Shown: in pieces, positions 1-10,046 of the stretch | Layout: each line of letters begins with the position of its first letter | Numbering within the stretch: the stretch's first letter is position 1 | Assembly: GCF_002095315.1 (NCBI RefSeq) | Contig: NZ_MLFN01000016.1 | Location: forward strand, 1-64,000 | Direction: 5' to 3' | Origin: Pantoea conspicua | GTDB taxonomy: Bacteria > Pseudomonadota > Gammaproteobacteria > Enterobacterales > Enterobacteriaceae | Length of the DNA: 64,000 nt | Notes under the pieces: generated by a model | Database searches by the model: none | The model's input: the letters and a program-made list of their open reading frames with translations, nothing else | What the model was told of the DNA's origin: nothing | Position numbers and translations under genes: made by a program

Positions 1-132
1 CGTGCGTGCGCCACTCTGCTGGTCGGTCTGCGGCGCGGCAGGGTGCTGCCACCAGTAATATCCGCCGACGGCAGCGGCAATCACCACCAGCACAATCAGG
101 ATCTTTTTCATAACAGGATGTCGGGTGCTCAT
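1..132 (-). CDS. mdtA: MdtA, multidrug efflux membrane fusion protein (N-terminal fragment)
   Basis: Only the first 44 codons are inside the window; the gene continues past base 1. From the ATG at 132 the product reads MSTRHPVMKKILIVLVV and on through a single hydrophobic segment ending GGYYWW, then a Pro/Gln-rich stretch. This is the usual start of an RND membrane fusion protein: short cytoplasmic tail, inner-membrane anchor, periplasmic linker. MdtA would join the MdtBC pump to TolC. A second in-frame ATG at 111 lacks a ribosome site; the upstream one has GGAG about 13 bases before it. The identification rests largely on context, because mdtA sits on this side of yegD/yegE in E. coli. Another small membrane-anchored protein cannot be excluded. 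Confidence 0.55.
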   Translation of the reverse strand, partial: MSTRHPVMKKILIVLVVIAAAVGGYYWWQHPAAPQTDQQSGART

Positions 133-372
133 TATTTTGCATGCTCTCCAGCAGTGATGTAGTCCCAGGCGCAGGCATCAAACGGGTAGCCTGCAAACGA
201 CAGATTGTAGTCGCCTCTGACGGGCAAAAGTTGAAGGAAATAAGGATATCTGTCAGGGCCGGGTAAGTATGCCTTTTCTGACATTAATCACACCACAATC
301 GTCATAAAGGCGTTGATACGCTTTGCTATGCTCAGTGACAGACCGTTTCGATACACCACTAAGGAGCAGATG

Positions 373-1332
373 ATGAGTCAAAATGAAACCCGACAGTTGG
401 GCGACAGTGGCATTTCGGTGCCGGTACTGACGTTCGGCGGCAACGTGTTTGGCTGGACCGTGGATCGGCCCACCTCGTTTTCGCTGCTGGATGCGCTGGT
501 GGAAAAAGGGCTGTGGTTTATCGATACCGCCGATGTTTATTCACGCTGGGCACAGGGAAATAAAGGGGGAGAATCAGAAACCCTCATCGGTGAATGGCTG
601 AAGAAAAGCGGCAAACGTGACAGTATCGTTCTGGCCACCAAGGTCGGGATGGAACTTTCGCCGGAGAAAACCGGATTGAAACCGCAATATATTCGTCAGG
701 CGGTGGAAGACTCATTGCGTCGGCTGCAAACCGATTATATTGATCTCTACCAGGCGCACCGTGACGATCAGGACACGCCGCTGGCCGAAACCCTGAGTGC
801 TTTTGACAGCCTGATCAAAGAGGGCAAAGTGCGGGCAATCGGTGCCTCCAACTACAGTGCGGCCCGCCTGCAGCAGGCGCTGGAGATCAGCGAAACGGAA
901 GGACTGGCGCGTTATGAAACCCTGCAGCCGGAATATAACCTCTACGACCGTCAGCCCTACGAATCAGAACTGGAGCCAGTGGTCACGCATCACGGTCTGG
1001 GGGTGATTAACTACTACTCACTCGCCAGCGGCTTCCTGAGCGGCAAATACCGCCAGCCGGCGGATGCCAGCAAAAGTCAGCGGGGCCAGGGCGTGGTGGA
1101 AAAATACCTCAACCCACGCGGCCTGAAGATTCTGGCGGCGCTGGATGCGATCGCAGAAGCGCATCAGGTTTCGCCGACCCAGGTGGCACTGGCGTGGCAA
1201 ATCGCCCGTCCCAGCATCACCGCACCGATAGTCAGCGCCACCTCACTGGCCCAGCTTGACGATCTGGTCGGGGCAACCCGGCTGACCCTGACGCCGGAAC
1301 AGATTGAGCAACTGTCACAGGCCAGTCGATAA
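373..1332 (+). CDS. Aldo/keto reductase family oxidoreductase
   Basis: NADPH-dependent reductase with a TIM-barrel fold. The family tetrad can be seen: Asp and Tyr in FIDTADVYS, Lys in LATKVGM and His in YQAHRDD. The C-terminal cofactor region (QIARPSITAPIVSATS) is also typical. About 319 residues, normal for the YajO/Tas-like branch; the substrate cannot be told from sequence. The reading frame is open from 313, but AAGGAG at 361-366 sits six bases before the ATG at 373 and three before the ATG at 370, so 373 is the preferred start. The gene stands alone, is divergent from mdtA, and is closed by a strong terminator at 1336. Confidence 0.85.
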   Translation: MSQNETRQLGDSGISVPVLTFGGNVFGWTVDRPTSFSLLDALVEKGLWFIDTADVYSRWAQGNKGGESETLIGEWLKKSGKRDSIVLATKVGMELSPEKTGLKPQYIRQAVEDSLRRLQTDYIDLYQAHRDDQDTPLAETLSAFDSLIKEGKVRAIGASNYSAARLQQALEISETEGLARYETLQPEYNLYDRQPYESELEPVVTHHGLGVINYYSLASGFLSGKYRQPADASKSQRGQGVVEKYLNPRGLKILAALDAIAEAHQVSPTQVALAWQIARPSITAPIVSATSLAQLDDLVGATRLTLTPEQIEQLSQASR

Positions 1333-1335
1333 CAG

Positions 1336-1360
1336 AACGGGGCCGCTGCGCCCCGTTTTG
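1336..1360 (+). terminator. Rho-independent terminator of the aldo/keto reductase gene
   Basis: Stem AACGGGGC (1336-1343) pairs with GCCCCGTT (1350-1357) around a six-base loop and runs into TTTT. It lies four bases after the stop codon. Confidence 0.85.
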
Positions 1361-1518
1361 CCTCCGCTGCTGCAAGAGTAACCACACTGCGATCCAGCTC
1401 ACACTTGCGCGAATAAACTGCCAGGTTGACTAATCGTGCGCACGTATTTACAAAAATTGAACTTTTCTCAGCACTATTCTCTGCGGGTCATTCCCCCGTA
1501 ACTCACATAAGAATAAGC

Positions 1519-2865
1519 ATGATGAAAAACAAACAAGCAGAGCAGCGTTTTCCGCTGCGCCGTGTGGCAACCGGCACCCTGATCCTGGCAATGTTAACCG
1601 GCCATGCGATGGCCGCTGACGCGCTGAGCCCTGATTCAGAGTGGATGTTTGGTGACTGGGGTGGTTACCGAACGCAGTTGCAGAACGACGGCATTAAATT
1701 TGACGTTAATTACACCATGGAAAGCGCGGCCAACTTAGGCGGCGGCGCCGATACCAACACCACCATGCGTTACAGCGATCAGTGGTCCTTCGGCACCAAT
1801 TTCGATCTGGAAAAACTGCTGGACTGGCAGGATGCGGAATTTCAGATGACCATCACCAACCGTGACGGGCAGAACCTGTCGGAGCAGGTGGCTGACAAGC
1901 GCACCGGCATGCTCTCGTCGGTGCAGGAAGTCTATGGTCGCGGCCAGACCTGGCGTCTGACTCAGTTCTGGTTGCGCAAAGGATTGTTTAACGATGTGGT
2001 CGATCTGAAAGCGGGCAGGGTCACGGTCGGTGAAGACTTTGATAACTTCGACGGCAACCTGTTCCAGAACCTGGCGCTGGGCAGCGGTCAGGCGGGTAAC
2101 TGGCGTGGCGACCGCTGGTTTAACTGGCCGGTCTCTCAGTGGGGCGGCCGCATTAAATTCAATATCACCCCTGAGGTTTTCTTCCAGGTGGGGTTCTATA
2201 ACCAGAACCGTGCAAACTACGATCGCGGCGATGGCTTCCGTCTCGATACCAGCAACTCTGAAGGCAACCTGGTACCGGTTGAACTGGGCTGGAAACCGAC
2301 GCTGGGCGCGCAAAAGCTGCCGGGCAACTACCGCATCGGGTATTACTACTCGTCAGCCAACGGCGATGTCTATGGCAGCTGGCGCAATGGCGCCTATCAG
2401 GACCAGGATCACGCCTACGGCGGCTACCTGCTGTTACAGCAACAGCTGACGGCGCAGGATGGCGATGTGAATCGCGGTCTCGGCGTACGGGTTCAGGCGG
2501 TGATGAACGATCACAAAACCTCAAAAACCGACAACTACCAGTCGATCGCCTTTACCTGGAAAGGGCCGTTTGATGCACGTCCTGATGATGAAATTGGCGT
2601 CGGTGCGGCACGCATTCACGTCAACAGCGACTACACCCGTTCGCTGCGTCAGCAGAATGAGGCCAACGGCGAAAGCCGTTTTGACAGCCCGACCTATCTG
2701 CCGATTCAGGATGGCTCGGAGTATAACTACGAGGTCTATTACAACGCGAAAGTGACTAACTGGATGTCACTGCGTCCGAACCTGCAATATGTGGTGGCGC
2801 CTGGCGCGGTCAGCGAAGTCAAAGATGCGTTTATCGGTGGCATCAGCGCCAATATCGCGTTCTGA
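1519..2865 (+). CDS. OprB-family carbohydrate-selective outer membrane porin
   Basis: Outer-membrane beta-barrel for sugar uptake. A Sec signal peptide ends at AMA followed by ADALSP (about residue 32). The mature N-terminus carries WMFGDWGGYRTQL, the motif that opens OprB-family porins. Many alternating amphipathic strands follow, and the last residue is Phe (ISANIAF), as expected for barrel assembly. About 448 residues, usual for the family. The frame is open from 1426, but the signal peptide fits the ATG at 1519 (or 1522). No sugar kinase or ABC partner is adjacent, so the substrate is unknown; glucose or another hexose would be typical of the family. Confidence 0.85.
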   Translation: MMKNKQAEQRFPLRRVATGTLILAMLTGHAMAADALSPDSEWMFGDWGGYRTQLQNDGIKFDVNYTMESAANLGGGADTNTTMRYSDQWSFGTNFDLEKLLDWQDAEFQMTITNRDGQNLSEQVADKRTGMLSSVQEVYGRGQTWRLTQFWLRKGLFNDVVDLKAGRVTVGEDFDNFDGNLFQNLALGSGQAGNWRGDRWFNWPVSQWGGRIKFNITPEVFFQVGFYNQNRANYDRGDGFRLDTSNSEGNLVPVELGWKPTLGAQKLPGNYRIGYYYSSANGDVYGSWRNGAYQDQDHAYGGYLLLQQQLTAQDGDVNRGLGVRVQAVMNDHKTSKTDNYQSIAFTWKGPFDARPDDEIGVGAARIHVNSDYTRSLRQQNEANGESRFDSPTYLPIQDGSEYNYEVYYNAKVTNWMSLRPNLQYVVAPGAVSEVKDAFIGGISANIAF

Positions 2866-2876
2866 TCCTGAGTTAA

Positions 2877-2898
2877 AACGGCACAGGGAAGTGCCGTT
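2877..2898 (+). terminator. Hairpin after the OprB-type porin gene
   Basis: Perfect eight-base stem AACGGCAC (2877-2884) / GTGCCGTT (2891-2898), eleven bases after the porin stop codon. There is no clear T run, so it may act as an RNA-stabilising end rather than a simple terminator. Confidence 0.5.
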
Positions 2899-3014
2899 GA
2901 AATTGCTCCCTGAGCGTGCTCGTCGTTATCCGCAAATAAAACGGCATTCACGGGTGTAGCTCGTCAGTTAAGCAGGAGGTGATAACGCAGTCTGGTGCCG
3001 CTCAGGGGCTGGCG

Positions 3015-3097
3015 GTCCTCGCGCCGCTGCGCGGTTCCTTCACGTCATTCCTCTGCCTGACGGACCGCCGGGGATGGCACATCCTGTGCCGCCCCGC
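3015..3097 (+). repeat. Left copy of an intergenic inverted repeat
   Basis: Bases 3015-3035 (GTCCTCGCGCC and on) are the exact reverse complement of 3343-3363, 21 of 21. The similarity continues, with gaps, through CCTTC, the GACG-ACCG block and GGGGAT, and ends at GCCCCGC (3091-3097), which matches 3279-3285. It looks like a mobile or dispersed intergenic element present twice in opposite orientation; the family is not recognised. Confidence 0.7.
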
Positions 3098-3278
3098 CTT
3101 TCGCCCGCGTCCTGCGGGCTCTCCTGGCTAATGTTCAGCGCTGCGGATTGCCTGCCCCTGATCGACCCCAGCCTGCTCTGAAACTTCAGTGCGTGTTATT
3201 AAAAAGGGCACAATTGTGGAGGCCTGAGCGCCTCTGCTGCTGAAAGGGCTATCCGCCACGCCGGGAAGCGTAGAGAGT

Positions 3279-3363
3279 GCGGGGCAGGCCAGGGAAGGCC
3301 GATCCCCGAACGGTTCGTCGGCACGACGGCAAAGCCGAAGGTACCGCGCAGCGGCGCGAGGAC
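3279..3363 (-). repeat. Right copy of an intergenic inverted repeat
   Basis: Inverted partner of 3015-3097. The 21-base core at 3343-3363 is a perfect match on the opposite strand and the rest is diverged. About 180 bases separate the two copies. As RNA or single-stranded DNA the pair could fold into a very long stem. Confidence 0.7.
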
Positions 3364-3415
3364 GGCCCGGCAGCAGCAGAGATGCGCTGGCCCGCGCTCT
3401 TGCACGCCTGCTCAC

Positions 3416-3446
3416 AAAAAAAGCTGCCACGTTTGACCGTGACAGC
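3416..3446 (-). terminator. Rho-independent terminator of yegD
   Basis: On the minus strand GCTGTCACG and CGTGGCAGC form a nine-base stem with one mismatch, followed by seven Ts. On the plus strand these are 3423-3446, with the A run at 3416-3422. It lies 70 bases after the yegD stop. Confidence 0.75.
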
Positions 3447-3515
3447 CTTTGCACATTTAACCTTAACTGATCGGCATGACACTCACAGGTGCCGTTTTTT
3501 TATTGCAAATCAAGG

Positions 3516-4868
3516 TTAACGGAACATTACTTCCGCCCAGCGGGCCAGTCCTGCGGTCACCGAGGCGAAATCATCGCCGCCGGCAATCGGGGTATCGGGT
3601 AGCGCCTGCTGCAGTGCTGCACGCAGCAGCGGCGAGCGCGCACTGCCGCCGGTCAGGTAAACCACATCTGGCCTGATCTGACTGGTAGCCCGTGCCAGCT
3701 GAACCTGCTCAAGAATTTTCTCCAGCGGCTGATTAATCGCCTCCTGCAACAGGTTGACGCTGATATCGGCCTGCAGCGACCCGGCAATAAAGTCGAGAGA
3801 CGCCGCATGCTCAGTGCGGTCTGACAGGGCGATTTTGCTCTCTTCAGCCGCCCGAACCAGACGATAACTCAGTTTCTGCTGCCACACCTTCAGCAGGCGC
3901 GCCACCACGTCGCTCTGCTCGGCGTCGCGCACCAAATCGCGCAGCAACTTACCGCAGGCGGCGCTATAAAACTCGCTCTGGGCCGGAACATCGTTAATCG
4001 CCACCGCATTCCACCACGGCAGGGCGGGCAGGGCGATGCCTTTCTGAGTATTGCCACCGAGGCCGAGCAGCGGCATCAGGGTTTTAAACGCCAGCATGAT
4101 GTCGAGATCGTTACCGCCAACGCGGCAACCACTGTGGCCCAGCAGGCTTTCGCGGCGATCGGTTTTGTCACGCCACTGCGGGCCCATCAACAGCATCGAA
4201 CAGTCGGTGGTCCCGCCGCCGATATCGACCACCAGCACCCGGGTTTCCTGCTGCAGGGTGGCTTCAAAATCGAGACCGGCCGCTACCGGCTCGAACTGAA
4301 ACTCCACGTCGCGGAAGCCGGCCCGCTGTGCGGCACGCAGCAAAATGCCCTGCGCCTGCTGGTTGGCCTCTTCACTGCCTAAGCCCTGGAAGTTAATCGG
4401 GCGGCCAATCACCGCCTGATCGATAGGCTGATCCAGCTGGCTTTCGCCCTGCTGACGGATGTGCAGCATCATGGCGCAGACCAGATCTTCAAACAGGGCG
4501 ATCTGCTGCGGCTTCAGGCCGCTGGCACCGAGAAAGGATTTAGGGGATTTCACGAACCAGACATCTTCCGGATCGACCATGTAGTGCTGCAGGGCGGTCA
4601 GCCCAAACTGCACGCTGTTGGGCAGCACGTCGATATCTTCTTCGCGGTTGAAGCGCAGCGCGCGTTGCAGCAGGGCGGTGGTTTCACTGTCGGGCGTCGC
4701 CACCTGATGATGGCGGTAGAGCCATTCACTGACGGACTCACGGGTCGGCGCACAGATCATCGACGGCAGCAGGCGCTGGCCGTTTTCCAGCGTTAACAGA
4801 CGCGGCGCGCCATTTTCACTGACGGCTATCGAACAGTTAGCCGTGCCGTAATCGAATCCTATGAACAT
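3516..4868 (-). CDS. yegD: YegD, Hsp70-like ATPase / putative chaperone
   Basis: Actin/Hsp70-fold ATPase without the usual C-terminal substrate-binding domain. The phosphate-1 loop is at the very start (MFIGFDYGTANCSIAV), phosphate-2 is VLVVDIGGGTTDCSM near residue 215, and the adenosine motif is VVYLTGGSARSP near residue 410. The start at 4868 gives 450 residues and matches the E. coli YegD N-terminus; an ATG four codons earlier (4880) is possible, but GGGGGCG precedes 4868. It lies downstream of dgcE on the same strand with a gap of about 75 bases and has its own terminator. The cellular client is unknown. Confidence 0.92.
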   Translation of the reverse strand: MFIGFDYGTANCSIAVSENGAPRLLTLENGQRLLPSMICAPTRESVSEWLYRHHQVATPDSETTALLQRALRFNREEDIDVLPNSVQFGLTALQHYMVDPEDVWFVKSPKSFLGASGLKPQQIALFEDLVCAMMLHIRQQGESQLDQPIDQAVIGRPINFQGLGSEEANQQAQGILLRAAQRAGFRDVEFQFEPVAAGLDFEATLQQETRVLVVDIGGGTTDCSMLLMGPQWRDKTDRRESLLGHSGCRVGGNDLDIMLAFKTLMPLLGLGGNTQKGIALPALPWWNAVAINDVPAQSEFYSAACGKLLRDLVRDAEQSDVVARLLKVWQQKLSYRLVRAAEESKIALSDRTEHAASLDFIAGSLQADISVNLLQEAINQPLEKILEQVQLARATSQIRPDVVYLTGGSARSPLLRAALQQALPDTPIAGGDDFASVTAGLARWAEVMFR

Positions 4869-4943
4869 TTTCGCCCCCATGCCGGAAAAAAGGGGGCGAC
4901 TTTAACGCAGCTTTAACAGGGTAGCAAGCGCTCAGCGGCGGAT

Positions 4944-7900
4944 TTAACGGATGGCAAAAAAGCGCGCCTCGGCCAGTATGCTCAGCGGCTGACGGTCGGC
5001 CACTGCGCTGCCCCAGACGCCGTCTACGTCCAGGCCGGCAAGTGCGGTCAGCACCGCCGGCACCGACACCGGACCGGCAAGCAGGGCGATATTGCGCTGC
5101 GCTGCCTGGCCCTGAATGAGGGTTAGCAACATCTCATCCATCAGATTATTGTGCACATTAGTCACCAGTTCAGGTGCCAGTACCAGACAATCGACCAGCT
5201 CATCGCTGAGCTGATTAAAGGCGTCAAGATTACGCCCAAATTGCTGTAACACGATGCGGCAGCCGCACTGACGCAGTTGCAGCAGGGCGCTGTGCAGCTG
5301 ATCGCTCTGACTCAACACGCTGGCGGTCTGGAAGGCGAAGCCACAGCGGCTGTCGGTCAGGCCCGCCGCGATAAAGCGGCGACAAAGCTGCCGGACAAAA
5401 TCCGCATCGCTGAGTGCCTGAACACTCAGCGGCAGGATCACCGGGATGCCTTTTTCATTCAGCGCCTGCACGTCGTGCTGGAAAAAGGCATTAAGAATTT
5501 TATTGTCCAGCTGCCGCCGCAGCGCTTCGTCGGGCAGGTTATTGCGCAGCAGGGTTTCATCCACCAGCAGACCATCGGGTGTTAAAAGCTGCACGTCGAG
5601 AAGCCAGAGAAAAGCGGACTGCGGCGTTTTCGGCGGGGCAACAGCCCAGGCGGGCAGTTCAATCTGCAGGGAATCGATCATCGCGGCGTCCAGCCCCTGA
5701 TGATTACCCGCCAGCGGCATCCGGTGCTGCTCATAGACCATGTAACGGCCACGCCCGCTGCGCTTGGCGTTATAACAGGCGATATCGGCCTGCGACAGCA
5801 CATCGCTGCTCTGGCAGTTCTCCGGCGAAATCTGGGTCACACCGGCGCTGGCTCCCACCTGATAGAGACGCCCCAGCCACTGAAAACGGTAATCGTTAAC
5901 TGTGGTCACAATGCGCTGAATCACCTCGTGCGCCTGCTCAACCTGACAGTCAGGCATCAGCAAGGCAAACTCATCACCACCCAACCGCGCCAGGAAGTCA
6001 CTGCTGCGCAGGTGATGCTGCATCAGGTCTGACAGTTCGCGTAACAGTGCATCGCCCGCTGCGTGACCAGCGCTGTCGTTGACCGCTTTAAACTTATCAA
6101 GATCGATAAACACCAGCACGTGCTGATGCTGATGTTCCGCCGCATCGTACAGCAGGCGTTTTAGCTGATGCTCGAAGCTGGCGCGGTTAGGCAAACCGGT
6201 CAGGGTGTCGTGCAGCGCACTGTAGCTCAGCCGCTTCATCAGTTTGCGCGACTCACTGACATCCTGAATGACCATCACCGCGCCCTGTTCCAGCCCCGCT
6301 TCTGAACGCAGCGGGGTGATGCTGTAGTGAATGTCGATATGCCGGCCATCCGGCGTATGCAGCACCAGATCCTCGGCCAGATCGGGCGTGATTTTATCGC
6401 GTGGCAACTGACACAGCAGCCGGTTTTCCTCTTCAGGCCCGTTGCGGCCCTGCGTGATGTGCAGCAGTTCGCTGAGGGGTTTACCCGCCGCCTGTTCCTG
6501 CGTGCAGCCGCTCATCTTTTCTGCCACCGGATTCATAAAGGTCACCTGCATCGCCTGATTGGTGCTGATGACGGCCTCACCAATGGAGCCAAGCGTGATC
6601 GCCATACGCTCTTTCTCCTGAAACAGTGCTTCGTTCAGATTGCGTAACGGGGTGATATCCTGGCAAATGCCCAGCATCCGCTCAATCCGTCCCTCTTTAC
6701 TGAGAATGCGGTTGGCCTGAGTGCGTATCCAGCGCTGACCCTCAGCGTTAACCACGCGGTACTCCATATGGAAAGCGCTGCGCAGTTCGATCGCCTGCTG
6801 TATCGTCAGGGCGACATGTTCCCGATCGCCGGGATGCAGCAGATGGACCCACAAATCGTAACTGGGCGACTCGTGAGGCGCCAGGCCAAACAGTGCATAC
6901 ATCCGTTTGTCCCATAACATCTCGCCGGTCAGCAGGTTCCATTCCCACACGCCGATTCCGCCCGCCTCATTGGCCAGTGTGATCCGCTCCATCAGCCGCC
7001 GGTTGACCTGTTCACTCTGTTTCAGTTCGGAGATATCGATGATCTGGGCAATCAGGTAGAGCGGCACGTTGTCGGTATCACGGACCAGCGATACCGTCAG
7101 CCGGGTCCAGACAATCTCACCGTCTTTGCGGAAGTAACGTTTTTCCAGCGTGTAGGTGTAAATCTCGCCGCTCAGCAGTTTATTCAGCTGCTGCAGATCG
7201 TTGCTGAGATCATCAGGATGGGTAATCTGCTGAAAGGTGAGCCGTCTCAGTTCCTCTTCCGGGTAGCCCAGCGTCTGGCAGAGCGAATAGTTGACCTGCA
7301 GCCAGCTGCCTTGCGGTGACACCAGCGCCATGCCAATCGCCGAGTACTCCATGGCGTGACGAAAACGGGTTTCGCTCTCGCTGATGTGATTTTTCTCACG
7401 CCGAAATGCATCCATCACCAGCGACATGATATGGCTGGGGATCAGCACCAGCAGGAACGGCAGCCAGCTGGAGACCGGCCCCAGCGCACTGTTATTGTTC
7501 ACCACGCTGACCAGGCTAAACGCCAGCAGAATCGACATAAAACTGGCATTAATGAAGAACAGCACAAAAGCCTGCAGTTTAGGCAGCCGGACGGCGCACC
7601 AGAACAGAATCACCACCACAAAGGTGAAAGGCCACGGCAGAAAGCGCAGGGCCAGGTAACTGGCAATCAGCGTGACCGCTAATGTCAGGAAAAATTCGGT
7701 CAGGTGCTGATCGTGAATCTGGCTGCGGCGCAGCGGCCACGGCAGCAGCAGCAACATCGGGCCCAGCACCAGCATCCCGATAATTTCGGAGATCACCCAG
7801 GTATAAAAGAAGGGGAACGAGGCGTGACCACTGACCTGCAGCACCCACAGCGCCATCAACCCGCCGAGCACCGGGGTCAATACCCCAACCGACAGCACCA

Positions 7901-8280
7901 GCCGCGCCCAGTCATGCAGCGAACTGAGCGGTGCGCGCCGATCGAGCAACCCCCCGCAGCAGTATCCCGCCGAAGCCTGCCTGCACCAGGTTGAGCAGGG
8001 CGAATTTGATATTCGACAGCGCCGGTCCGATGATTAAGGCATTGGCACAGGCAGTGCCAATGACACAGGCGGTCAGATAGAGCGGAAGCTGACGCGGCGG
8101 ACAGCGAAAGACCACCACCGTCATCGCGGCGGTCGGAAACCATAACGGCGAAATTTTACCGCTGACCACAATCAGTTCGAGGCAGAATAGCGTCAGAAAA
8201 AACACCGAGCAGCCGAGCAGAAGCGCGGGCAAACCGTGCTTTTGCGGTCGGTTTTGCAGGGCGGGGATCTCAATGGTCAT
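4944..8280 (-). pseudogene. dgcE: DgcE (YegE) diguanylate cyclase, frame broken by one base
   Basis: Inner-membrane c-di-GMP synthase that promotes biofilm and curli in relatives. Order of parts: MASE1 membrane domain with several helices; PAS/PAC repeats (SAIGMALVSPQGSWLQVNYS and two more); a GGDEF domain with an intact LARLGGDEFALL and an RxxD inhibitory site (RSSD) five residues before it; a degenerate EAL domain with no EAL motif. The sequence does not read through. The first about 110 codons run in one frame to a stop at 7912, the rest in another, and the join lies at a run of six C at 7950-7955. With five C the product is one protein of about 1111 residues, close to E. coli DgcE. An earlier ATG at 8334 also has a weak ribosome site. 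Confidence 0.85.
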
Positions 8281-8434
8281 GCAGACGTCCGGCAGGGCGC
8301 ACGCATTCGCAACGGCGAAATATGCACCAGTCATTCTCTTTCAGCATGCTAGCACATTCAGTAAAGAAAAAAGGGGCGAAATCAAAGTTGCCCGTTATTC
8401 GGCGAATTGACGGGCACAGAAAGTTAACCTTTGA

Positions 8435-9049
8435 TTACTGGCGGAAAAGATCGGCGCGGGTATAGGGCTTTTCCATGCCGGCCAGGCTGGCGGAGAAACG
8501 TTCGAGGAACTGCTGGGTTGTCGCGACCCGACCATGACTTAACAGCACAAATGGCACTAACAGCGCGGCACCCACCTGGGGCCAGCTGAACCCTTTAAGT
8601 GCGGTACGCCGCTGAGAAATCAGGAACGCCGTACTCAGGCTGAAACCCAGCAGCAGGCCGGTCGCCACTTCACTTTTTGAGTGCGCATGGATCACCAGGC
8701 GAGAGAAGCCCACCATCAGCGGGATCATATAGCCAACGCCAATAGCGAAGCCGCGCCATAAGGCGGACCAGCGGCCTGAAATCAGCCACAGCATCACCGG
8801 CCAGAGCGTCGCAGACATCGCGCTGTGACCGCTGAAGCCGGTAAAATTAAAGCGCGCACTGCCAATACCAAAGCCGAGAAACAAAATTTTTGACAGGCTC
8901 ACCAGCAGTCCGGCCAGGCCAAAAGCGACGACCCAGTAGAGCACCGTGCGGCGGTTATCGCTTTTCCACGGCAAAATCAGCGCAATAATTACCGCTGTTG
9001 GAATCAACAGCATGCTGTCGCCAAAATAGGTCAAGGTCTTCCAGAGCAT
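8435..9049 (-). CDS. PAP2-family membrane phosphatase
   Basis: Polytopic membrane protein of about 204 residues with the PAP2 signature: FSGHSAMSA (motif 2, catalytic His) and SRLVIHAHSKSEVATG (motif 3). It probably removes a phosphate from a lipid such as phosphatidate, phosphatidylglycerol phosphate or undecaprenyl pyrophosphate; the substrate is not decided by sequence. The frame is open from 9079, but AGGAG lies seven bases before the ATG at 9049, which is preferred. It sits between dgcE and udk and is divergent from udk. Confidence 0.82.
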   Translation of the reverse strand: MLWKTLTYFGDSMLLIPTAVIIALILPWKSDNRRTVLYWVVAFGLAGLLVSLSKILFLGFGIGSARFNFTGFSGHSAMSATLWPVMLWLISGRWSALWRGFAIGVGYMIPLMVGFSRLVIHAHSKSEVATGLLLGFSLSTAFLISQRRTALKGFSWPQVGAALLVPFVLLSHGRVATTQQFLERFSASLAGMEKPYTRADLFRQ

Positions 9050-9321
9050 ACAACTCCTGATAGGATCGTTCGGTCGCACCGGGCAGCCACGCGTTCAGCG
9101 CACCGGCGGTTTTATCTGTATTACAGTCTGCCCTTAGTTTATCGGTGAAATGAGTGGCGTCCAAAGGAGAAAGTCTGAAAAGTCACGGACGCCATTTCTC
9201 TGGCATCAAAACGCCGAAATCCCTATACTTAGCGCGAACACACCCTCTCCATTTCGGCCCGTCATCTGGATGCGTAATGCGTGACCAGTGGCAGGCTCCA
9301 GTTATCAGGTCTTAAAAAAGT

Positions 9322-9963
9322 ATGACTGACAAGTCTCATCAGTGCGTGATTGTAGGCATTGCCGGTGCTTCCGCATCCGGTAAAAGTTTAATTGCCAGCA
9401 CGCTCTATCGTGAAATCCGTGATCAGGTAGGTGACGAGCATATCGGGGTCATCCCGGAAGATGCTTATTACAAAGATCAAAGTCACCTCACCATGGAAGA
9501 GAGGGTTAAAACCAATTATGACCATCCGAGTGCGATGGATCATGATTTGCTGTTGCAGCATTTGCAGGCGGTAAAAGCCGGACAGGACATTGAACTGCCG
9601 GTCTACAGTTATGTGGAACACACCCGCACCGCAGAAACGCTGCACCTGAAGCCAAAAAAGGTGATTATCCTTGAAGGCATTCTGCTGCTGACCGACGCGC
9701 GCCTGCGCCAGGAACTGAATTTTTCGATTTTCGTCGATACCCCACTCGATATCTGCCTGATGCGTCGCATGAAGCGTGACGTCAATGAGCGTGGCCGTTC
9801 GATGGATTCGGTGATGAGCCAGTATCAGAAAACGGTTCGCCCGATGTTCCTGCAGTTTATCGAGCCGTCAAAACAGTACGCCGATATCATTGTGCCGCGC
9901 GGCGGGAAAAACCGTATTGCCATCGATATCCTGAAAGCCAAGATTAATCAGTTCTTTGAATAA
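9322..9963 (+). CDS. udk: Uridine/cytidine kinase
   Basis: Phosphorylates uridine and cytidine to UMP and CMP using GTP or ATP, in pyrimidine salvage. The P-loop is [11 protein letters not shown] at residues 12-22. The nucleoside-binding DAYYKDQ and the downstream RDVNERGRS segment are conserved. At 213 residues it matches the E. coli enzyme. It is followed by dcd after about 80 bases and then asmA, the conserved udk-dcd-asmA order. Confidence 0.97.
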   Translation: MTDKSHQCVIVGIAGASASGKSLIASTLYREIRDQVGDEHIGVIPEDAYYKDQSHLTMEERVKTNYDHPSAMDHDLLLQHLQAVKAGQDIELPVYSYVEHTRTAETLHLKPKKVIILEGILLLTDARLRQELNFSIFVDTPLDICLMRRMKRDVNERGRSMDSVMSQYQKTVRPMFLQFIEPSKQYADIIVPRGGKNRIAIDILKAKINQFFE

Positions 9964-10046
9964 TTCACATCTGTCCGGATAGGACGCGAACCGGCGGCAC
10001 GCAGTCTGACGCCTGTTCGCTACACTTACGTCATGGAGTTAGCGCA

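Larger units (their letters stand above)
2899..3515. other. Gene-free, GC-rich stretch with a long inverted repeat
   Basis: No convincing gene lies between the porin and yegD. Several open frames of 60-108 codons cross this stretch on both strands, but they overlap one another, resemble no protein I recognise and have no ribosome sites. The stretch is dominated by two mutually inverted copies of an approximately 85-base sequence (3015-3097 and 3279-3363). It ends with the yegD terminator at 3416-3446. Confidence 0.6.

Noticed and set aside
3128-3519. Overlapping open frames of 66-108 codons on both strands between the porin gene and yegD
   Set aside because: They lie in GC-rich repeated DNA where stops are rare, overlap each other, lack ribosome sites and resemble no protein I know.
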